DNA of 64,000 nt, from assembly GCA_965220235.1 (NCBI GenBank), contig OZ244815.1, forward strand, positions 1,178,001-1,242,000, written 5' to 3'. Positions within the stretch are counted from its first letter, which is position 1. Every line of letters starts with the position of its first letter. The translations under genes and the position numbers were made by a program. Source of the DNA: Bin55 sp965220235. GTDB taxonomy: Bacteria; Pseudomonadota; Gammaproteobacteria; Pseudomonadales; Azotimanducaceae. This document shows positions 59,492 to 64,000 of the stretch, one piece after another. The notes under the pieces are model-generated. The model was not told the origin of the DNA and did not search any database. It was given only the letters and a program-made list of their open reading frames with translations.

Positions 59492-60595
59492 ATGCACCTT
59501 GAAATCCGTGAAGAACCTGGTCCTTTACGCCTTTACAGTTACGAGATAGGGTTTCATACACCTTATCTGGCGATGCTCGCCCGAGAGGCGGCAGACGGTT
59601 TCTTGGAAGCGCAGCAACGCTTCGCTCGCGTCGCGCGTTTCTCAGACCTAGATCCTAAAACAGCGACACTCATTGATGCGCTTGAAGTTAGTGCCGTCGA
59701 GCACGGGTTCTCACACTGGCGCGAAATGGAAATGCGGCTGCGCGAAATCCAGAGCGGCAGGATTTTCGAACGGTCAATTGGCTTCTTCGCGGCAGTGGAG
59801 GGAGGGGACCTCGATACGGCAGCCAAGAATCTCGATGCTGAACCTGACTTGGTAAATGCGGTCGCATCAACCCAGAAGTCGGCGCTCCATAGTGTGGGTT
59901 CGCCCGAAATGGCGAATCTTCTGCTTGAACGTGGTGCTGATCCGCGGATCGAAACCATGTTACCCGGTGGCACGGCATTGATGCACGCGATTATCTGGGG
60001 TTGGCCAGAAATTGCGCACATCATCGCTAAGCATGACCGAACACCTGGCAATTTACGTGTCGCGACTGGTCTTAACGATCTAAACGCAATCGAAGCATCG
60101 TTCGAGGCTTCTGGCGAGTTGAAGGCAGCTGCGAAGTCGGCTCGTGGTTACTACAGGCCGAATTACGGTTGGTTTCCCTGGGAGACAACCGACGACGATC
60201 AAGAGGTACTCGACGAAGCGTTGATTCTTGCCGCGACCAACGGCCACCTCGAGGCAGCTGACGCACTCGTAGCGAAGGGTGCGGCGATCGATGGTCGAGC
60301 GTACGAAACCACACCTTTACTCCGCGCAACGTTCCGCAATCGAGTTGCTATGGTCGACTGGCTGTTAGAGCGTGGCGCCGATCCCGATGGTACCGGTTGG
60401 CTCGGTGGCCATGCGAAGGGCGTAACCGCACTCCACCTCGCAGCGTCCGACGGTCTTCGTGAGATCATTGACCGATTGCAACAGGCCGGGGCTAATCCGA
60501 GCATTACGGACGACCTTTACAACGGCACTCCCGCAGGTTGGGCTCGGTTTCACGGCCATCCCGAGCTGGCTGACGAACTGCAAGAACTCATCTGA
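59492..60595 (+). CDS. Ankyrin-repeat protein
   Basis: About 367 residues from ATG 59492; a TTG at 59474 would add six. No signal peptide. Ankyrin-like repeats cover the C-terminal two-thirds (for example SALHSVGSPEMANLLLERGADPRIE, LILAATNGHLEAADALVAKGAAIDG, TPLLRATFRNRVAMVDWLLERGADPDG, TALHLAASDGLREIIDRLQQAGANPS). The N-terminal part (YLAMLAREAADGFLEAQQRFARVARFSDLDPKTATLIDALEVSAVEHGFSHW) is helical. Protein-protein interaction role. Ankyrin proteins are frequent in host-associated bacteria; target unknown. Confidence 0.85.
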   Translation: MHLEIREEPGPLRLYSYEIGFHTPYLAMLAREAADGFLEAQQRFARVARFSDLDPKTATLIDALEVSAVEHGFSHWREMEMRLREIQSGRIFERSIGFFAAVEGGDLDTAAKNLDAEPDLVNAVASTQKSALHSVGSPEMANLLLERGADPRIETMLPGGTALMHAIIWGWPEIAHIIAKHDRTPGNLRVATGLNDLNAIEASFEASGELKAAAKSARGYYRPNYGWFPWETTDDDQEVLDEALILAATNGHLEAADALVAKGAAIDGRAYETTPLLRATFRNRVAMVDWLLERGADPDGTGWLGGHAKGVTALHLAASDGLREIIDRLQQAGANPSITDDLYNGTPAGWARFHGHPELADELQELI

Positions 60596-60814
60596 CAGTC
60601 GGCGACTTTTTCGGTCCTGCTGTTGCGGCGAAGGTTAATGCGTCGCAGCTAGATTGTCGTGTAGTGCCTGATCACTGCTGAGAGGCGCGTAGTTCTCGAC
60701 CTCTGATCAACTGTAGCGTTGACCATTGAGGTCGCGTTTTTGTGCCGGTCGGTCAGGTGAATCTCACTGTGCAAATAGTGCTCACCGACGTCGTCGCAGG
60801 TTCACCCTGCAATT

Positions 60815-62020
60815 TCAATACGACGCCCTCTCGGGAAGCGGGATGTTCGCCGTCAACTCCTGATCGGTGCCGATCACTGACTGCGGTCCAGCTGGACCGA
60901 GAAAACGATGAATCATCAACCGTTGGAACTCGTGCTGTTCGCGCTCGTTTAGCTCGTCGTACACCGCACTCTCGACTAACGCCCGGTAATCGCCGGTCGT
61001 GTCAGAATAAGGCACGATATATGCAGGCGTCATATCCATCAGAATGGCGGCTCGATTCTGGTCGCTTCGATTGAGTCCGGCTCGATGCCACGTTCGGGTA
61101 TCGAATAGGATCATGCTGCCAGGCGGCGCTTCGATCACGTCTGCGTCGGGACCGTTGTAGGGCAGGCCGTTGGCCGCACGATGACCTGGCTGATAGGCGT
61201 CACGAGCAACTCCCCATTCTTCTGGAGGACCATGGTCGAGGGCGTGCGAACCTAGTTTGAATGCCGTCGCGCCTCGGTATTTGGTGAATTCCGAAACACA
61301 GACAATCCGCTGGACACCCATCACGGTCTTGCCACTTGGCGTTGGTACTTTACCGGCCGCGTTGATTCCCCAGTGATACGGATAGTCCGAATGCCACCCT
61401 TGTACGGTGCGTTGGCCATCGTCTGGCGTCATCACGCCGATGCCGGGCGAATGAGCGAGGCGAATATCGTCGGTCTGCATGTATTCGCGTGCAAGCCAGA
61501 CAGAGATGGGTTCTACGGCGGTCTTCGCGAGGGCACTGCTTTGGCATATTTGACGCTGGGACCGATCCGGTGACCGATCAGCGTAGCCGTCGGTGCACGC
61601 AATCCGTTGCAGAGAGTCAACTATATCCGGTGACAGGATCGCGGCTAGGCATACCCAGCCATTCTCCGTGAGGTGCTCCAAGTATTCTGAAGGTAACCGA
61701 TTCGGACCACGCACGATAGCGTAGGGTGCACCCGTTGGACCACGGCGACCGTCCGCATCCAATGGCGTACCGTCAACGGCTAGTTGGAATCTATCCGCCT
61801 CAGCCGTACTCAATTCCAAGACAACGGCCGTCTGAGCGTGTTCAAGACGTTCTCCTTGAACGCGCCACATCAGATCATCCGAGATTGTCTTGGTGACGTG
61901 GGTTTCGCCGTCGTCACTACTTCCGAGGAAGCGACCGTCGACACCGACCACCATAGCGTAGTGCGAAGTCGGTTGGGGTACGCAGACCGTACGCTCCGTG
62001 AATGTATCTATGTCTTTCAT
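60815..62020 (-). CDS. Phytanoyl-CoA dioxygenase (PhyH) family protein
   Basis: 401-residue Fe(II)/2-oxoglutarate-dependent dioxygenase. The iron ligands are His and Asp in GWHSDYPYHWG and the distal His in DTRTWHRAGLNRSDQNRAAILMD, with the Arg that holds 2-oxoglutarate in the same segment. N-terminal 100 residues are unusual and may bind substrate. The family hydroxylates many small molecules; PhyH genes are expanded in sponge symbionts. Convergent with the ankyrin gene and divergent from the ADP-ribosylglycohydrolase gene across 83 bases. Confidence 0.85.
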   Translation of the reverse strand: MKDIDTFTERTVCVPQPTSHYAMVVGVDGRFLGSSDDGETHVTKTISDDLMWRVQGERLEHAQTAVVLELSTAEADRFQLAVDGTPLDADGRRGPTGAPYAIVRGPNRLPSEYLEHLTENGWVCLAAILSPDIVDSLQRIACTDGYADRSPDRSQRQICQSSALAKTAVEPISVWLAREYMQTDDIRLAHSPGIGVMTPDDGQRTVQGWHSDYPYHWGINAAGKVPTPSGKTVMGVQRIVCVSEFTKYRGATAFKLGSHALDHGPPEEWGVARDAYQPGHRAANGLPYNGPDADVIEAPPGSMILFDTRTWHRAGLNRSDQNRAAILMDMTPAYIVPYSDTTGDYRALVESAVYDELNEREQHEFQRLMIHRFLGPAGPQSVIGTDQELTANIPLPERASY

Positions 62021-62103
62021 GACGCGCAGATATTACGTCCTTTAGTCATTTCACTCCTACGGGCTATGGTGAGCGTACTTGATAATACCGACCAATCTCG
62101 AAG

Positions 62104-63396
62104 ATGGGACAGTCCATGCGACGGCTCTCTGTTCTCACGATCCTAATGCTCTTTGGCTCAATGGCTATTTACGCGGATCAGTTAACCGTTTCACGGGCGG
62201 ATTACTTGGAAAAACTGCACGGTTTCTGGCTGGGGCAGTGCATCGCTAACTGGACTGGCATCATCACGGAAATGGACAAGATCGGTGGCAGAGGCGAAAG
62301 GGGGAAGTTTTACACGAGAGAGGATTGGGGTACGACGGTTCAGGTCGTGCGTTGGTCTGGCGATCTCGGAGATCCAAAGACGATCGATTGGGTTCACCGT
62401 GGTCCGGATGAGATTTGGAGCGCCGACGACGATACGGACATTGAATACATATATCAGCATTTACTCGCGAACAGCGACTCGACGCGTTTGACAGGTGAGC
62501 AGATTCGAGACGGCTGGATTGCCCATATATACGACGAAAAGAGTGCACCTGGAGGAGAGAACTTTTTATGGGTTTCCAACCAGCGAGCGCATGATTTGAT
62601 GCTAGAGGGTCTCGTTCCTCCGGCAACGAGCGACCCATCAAACAATGAATCGTACGAGATGATCGATGCTCAACTGACGACGGAGATATTTGGACTGTAT
62701 GCGCCGGGTCGACCGGATGTCGCGCTTGAGATCGCTCACATGCCGATTCGCACGACAGCTGGTGGTGAAGCGGCGCTAGCATCAGAGTTCTACGTGATCA
62801 TGCACTCACTCGCTGCGAGTGTAGATCTGTCGGTGCCAAGGAAAGACCAGGTTCACCAGTTGGCCGTGCGCGCGCGATCCTACATGCCGGACGAATCGAC
62901 CACCGCAAAAATGTACGACTTTGTACTGAGCCGCTACGAGGCGGGGGTGCCATGGGAAGAAGCGCGGGATGATGTTTATCGACGCTACCAGCTTGAACAG
63001 CAAGATGGTTATGACAAGGCACCGCGCAACCCCGTCGCGTCTGGTATCAACTTTGCATCGAGCATGGTAAGCCTGTTCTATGGGGAAGGTGACTACCAAG
63101 ATACCGTGAAGATCGCCGTATTGGCAGGTTGGGATTCCGACAATCCTGCGGCGACTTGGGGCGGTTTGTTGGGTTTCCTATATGGCAAACAGGGCATTGA
63201 GCAATCATTCGGGAAGGAGTTTTCGGATCGATATCACATCCACCGTACTCGGACGGGATTTTCAGTACCTGATGGCGTCGACACCTTACCTAATATGGCC
63301 GCGGTGGGAGTAGGAATAGTTGATCGCGTTGTTGTGGATGAGATGAATGGCGAAGTTCAGGACGATCAGTGGGTAATTCCCCTGATCGCTCAATGA
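62104..63396 (+). CDS. Secreted ADP-ribosylglycohydrolase-family protein
   Basis: 430 residues with a signal peptide (RRLSVLTILMLFGSMAIYADQ). The metal-binding motifs of the ADP-ribosylglycohydrolase fold are present: SADDDTDIEYIYQHLL (about 100) and AVLAGWDSDNPAATWGGLLGFLYG near 340. The phrase GFWLGQCIANWTGI is also typical. Secreted members may act on carbohydrates or nucleosides rather than ADP-ribosylated proteins. It is followed after 25 bases by a sugar-binding lipoprotein gene, which fits a role in glycan or nucleoside use. ATG 62104; ATG 62116 is also possible. Confidence 0.83.
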   Translation: MGQSMRRLSVLTILMLFGSMAIYADQLTVSRADYLEKLHGFWLGQCIANWTGIITEMDKIGGRGERGKFYTREDWGTTVQVVRWSGDLGDPKTIDWVHRGPDEIWSADDDTDIEYIYQHLLANSDSTRLTGEQIRDGWIAHIYDEKSAPGGENFLWVSNQRAHDLMLEGLVPPATSDPSNNESYEMIDAQLTTEIFGLYAPGRPDVALEIAHMPIRTTAGGEAALASEFYVIMHSLAASVDLSVPRKDQVHQLAVRARSYMPDESTTAKMYDFVLSRYEAGVPWEEARDDVYRRYQLEQQDGYDKAPRNPVASGINFASSMVSLFYGEGDYQDTVKIAVLAGWDSDNPAATWGGLLGFLYGKQGIEQSFGKEFSDRYHIHRTRTGFSVPDGVDTLPNMAAVGVGIVDRVVVDEMNGEVQDDQWVIPLIAQ

Positions 63397-63421
63397 GCAT
63401 GATCGTGGAGAAGAGGATTTA

Positions 63422-64000
63422 GTGAAGATGTTGCGCGTCAGATACATCGTTATGCAATTTGGTCTCGTCGTGCTCGCTACGAGTCTGCTGTTCATTGCTG
63501 GCTGTGGCTCAGGCGAGAGTAACGACGGTCAGAGCAGCGTTGCTAAACCCAAGGTCGCGCTCATTATGAAGTCGCTCGCCAATGAGTTTTTTGTGACAAT
63601 GGCTAACGCTGCGGAAATTCATCAGGAACAGCATCAGGACGCCTATGAACTCATCGTAAATGGCATCAAGAATGAGAGTGATTTAGCGCAGCAAGTTGCA
63701 CTCGTGGATCAGATGATCGGTATTGACGTGGATGCGATCGTGATCGCTCCCGCCGACTCGAAGGCTCTGGTTCCGGCGCTTGCCCGTGCGCGCGAAAATG
63801 GCATTCACGTTGTGAATATAGACAACCGACTTGATCGTGAGGTGCAGGCCGAGTACGACTTGGTGATTCCCTTCATTGGTCCCGATAACCGCAAGGGTGC
63901 TAGGGACGCTGCTAACTTCGCCTTGGAGCAACTTCCTGAAGGCGCGAATGTTGTGATTCTCGAAGGTGTCACGACTGCCCAGAACGCAATCGATCGACGG
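63422..64000 (+). CDS. Sugar ABC transporter substrate-binding lipoprotein (RbsB-like), 3' end outside window
   Basis: The first 193 codons are in the window, GTG start at 63422 (ATG 63428 also possible) after a GAGG ribosome site. Lipoprotein signal: FGLVVLATSLLFIAGCGSGE. The Peripla_BP_4 domain begins KVALIMKSLANEFFVTMANAAE and continues ADSKALVPALARARENGIHVVNIDN and YDLVIPFIGPDNRKGARDAANFAL, the pattern of ribose/galactose-type binding proteins. It probably starts a sugar importer operon continuing past the window, linked to the ADP-ribosylglycohydrolase gene upstream. Confidence 0.85.
   Translation, partial: MKMLRVRYIVMQFGLVVLATSLLFIAGCGSGESNDGQSSVAKPKVALIMKSLANEFFVTMANAAEIHQEQHQDAYELIVNGIKNESDLAQQVALVDQMIGIDVDAIVIAPADSKALVPALARARENGIHVVNIDNRLDREVQAEYDLVIPFIGPDNRKGARDAANFALEQLPEGANVVILEGVTTAQNAIDRR

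Overview
The window looks like accessory-rich chromosome from a proteobacterium, most likely a marine or host-associated gammaproteobacterium. The basis is a NirBD/NasA nitrate-assimilation operon, HrpA, NorCB, Yej-type peptide import, ZnuABC with a TonB-dependent receptor, remnants of a proteobacterial integrative conjugative element (ICE), and a phytanoyl-CoA dioxygenase / ADP-ribosylglycohydrolase / sugar-importer stretch of the sort seen in sponge-type symbionts. The lineage is inferred from gene content only; no rRNA or tRNA gene was recognised.

Layout. 1-6.0 kb: nitrate importer ATPase (5' cut), nirB, nirD, nasA. 6.0-7.3 kb: frameshifted vapC, vapB and a 23-bp tandem repeat. 7.3-12.7 kb: hrpA followed by a DUF692 (MNIO) and DUF2063 pair with no visible precursor peptide. 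12.9-16.7 kb: two toxin-less Phd-like antitoxins, tnpB element copy 1, a small membrane protein and a FitAB pair with its operator. 16.9-21.0 kb: heterodimeric ABC exporter. 21.1-24.2 kb: nitric oxide reductase norCB with a cytochrome c. 24.3-32.9 kb: crotonase, then an island of toxin-antitoxin, AbiE-like, XRE-regulated and decayed HEPN/MNT genes, lipoproteins and an AAA ATPase. 33.3-34.4 kb: short-chain dehydrogenase. 34.6-37.4 kb: decayed ICE fragment and a tandemly duplicated coiled-coil/membrane gene. 37.5-47.2 kb: MAPEG protein, nucleotidyltransferase, five-gene peptide ABC importer, Na+/solute symporter. 47.3-49.1 kb: broken hicAB and a secreted Sel1-like protein. 49.4-55.3 kb: zinc uptake (TonB receptor, znuCB, divergent znuA). 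55.4-58.3 kb: secreted protein gene with tnpB element copy 2 inserted at its start. 58.8-64 kb: intact hicAB, ankyrin protein, PhyH dioxygenase, secreted ADP-ribosylglycohydrolase and the start of a sugar-binding lipoprotein.

The most striking structure is a pair of 1,393-bp units (13662-15054 and 56903-58295) that carry only a TnpB RNA-guided nuclease gene. They are bounded by 15-bp terminal inverted repeats starting GGCTC/GGTTC, and each is flanked by its own perfect 8-bp target duplication (TGATTGTT; CATATCTA). IS200/IS605 and IS607 elements, the usual carriers of TnpB, have neither terminal inverted repeats nor target duplications. These ends resemble a DDE-transposase element of ISL3 type, so this looks like a non-autonomous element that has adopted TnpB and is moved in trans.

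A second theme is a high density of toxin-antitoxin loci in all states: intact (vapBC, fitAB, hicAB, AbiE-like), toxin lost (two Phd-like, two VapB orphans) and toxin broken (vapC frameshift, hicA deletion, truncated HepT). This indicates repeated gain and decay of small mobile modules.
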